Below are positions 34,082 through 34,105 of a stretch of 34,105 bases of DNA, piece by piece. Each line of letters starts with the position of its first letter. The stretch's first letter is position 1. A model generated the notes under the pieces. It ran no database searches. It was not told the DNA's origin and worked only from the letters and a program-made list of their open reading frames with translations. A program made the position numbers and the translations under genes. The DNA is from an uncultured Saprospiraceae bacterium (GTDB lineage: Bacteria > Bacteroidota > Bacteroidia > Chitinophagales > Saprospiraceae). The DNA is taken from contig CALIHL010000047.1 in the NCBI GenBank assembly GCA_938022935.1, positions 1-34,105 of the forward strand. Direction: 5' to 3'.

Positions 34082-34105
34082 AATCAGTTCAATTACGACA
34101 TAACT

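Overview
The window looks like a chromosomal segment of a Bacteroidota bacterium, by inference something in or near the Saprospiria/Cytophagia. The evidence is a moderate GC content (about 40% by eye), TAnnTTTG-type -7 promoter boxes, the absence of clear Shine-Dalgarno sequences, an ECF sigma factor followed by an anti-sigma-like beta-barrel protein, short lipoprotein signals of the SxC/TAC type, and household genes typical of the phylum. No RNA gene, integrase, transposase or CRISPR array was seen.

Layout. (1) 89-4040, minus strand: a tight catabolic-looking operon phyH-like dioxygenase > SDR > Dabb lipoprotein > SGLT-type symporter. Divergent from it lie an AraC-family regulator, a YaeR-type VOC protein, an iduronate-2-sulfatase-like lipoprotein and a small P-loop kinase (4178-7816). 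(2) 8001-14801, minus strand: a histidine-utilisation operon hutH-hutU-[AhpD-like gene]-hutI-hutG, with a LysR-type regulator divergent at 14872. (3) 15961-22451, plus strand: tetR > LolA-like periplasmic protein > two FtsX/MacB-type permeases > ABC ATPase > outer-membrane beta-barrel, which reads as one envelope export or lipoprotein/lipid trafficking system. A 25-bp TetR-type palindrome precedes it. (4) 22661-34081: an acyltransferase; an ECF sigma/anti-sigma-barrel pair with a large lipoprotein upstream; a RibF-glycosyltransferase fusion followed by an RluA pseudouridine synthase; an S41 protease interrupted by one in-frame amber codon; a SAM methyltransferase; and SppA.

The most unusual part is in the ABC operon. 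Each permease starts at TTG and is preceded by a short ORF that imitates the permease N-terminus (MLVKLSW and MILKLAWRNIW). That ORF then runs in frame through one or two copies of a roughly 65-bp triple-hairpin, REP-like element encoding ERVQFI...QMSG(R/G)HLTSEPQRG, and stops exactly across the TTG start of the real permease. This has the geometry of a translationally coupled leader created by the repeat. The hairpin arms show compensatory changes between copies.

Second, three spacers inside operons (hutU-ahpD-like, ahpD-like-hutI, lolA-like-permease) are mosaics of the same degenerate short repeats, in the same orientation relative to transcription and in similar order. In hutU a related repeat forms the last codons of the gene.
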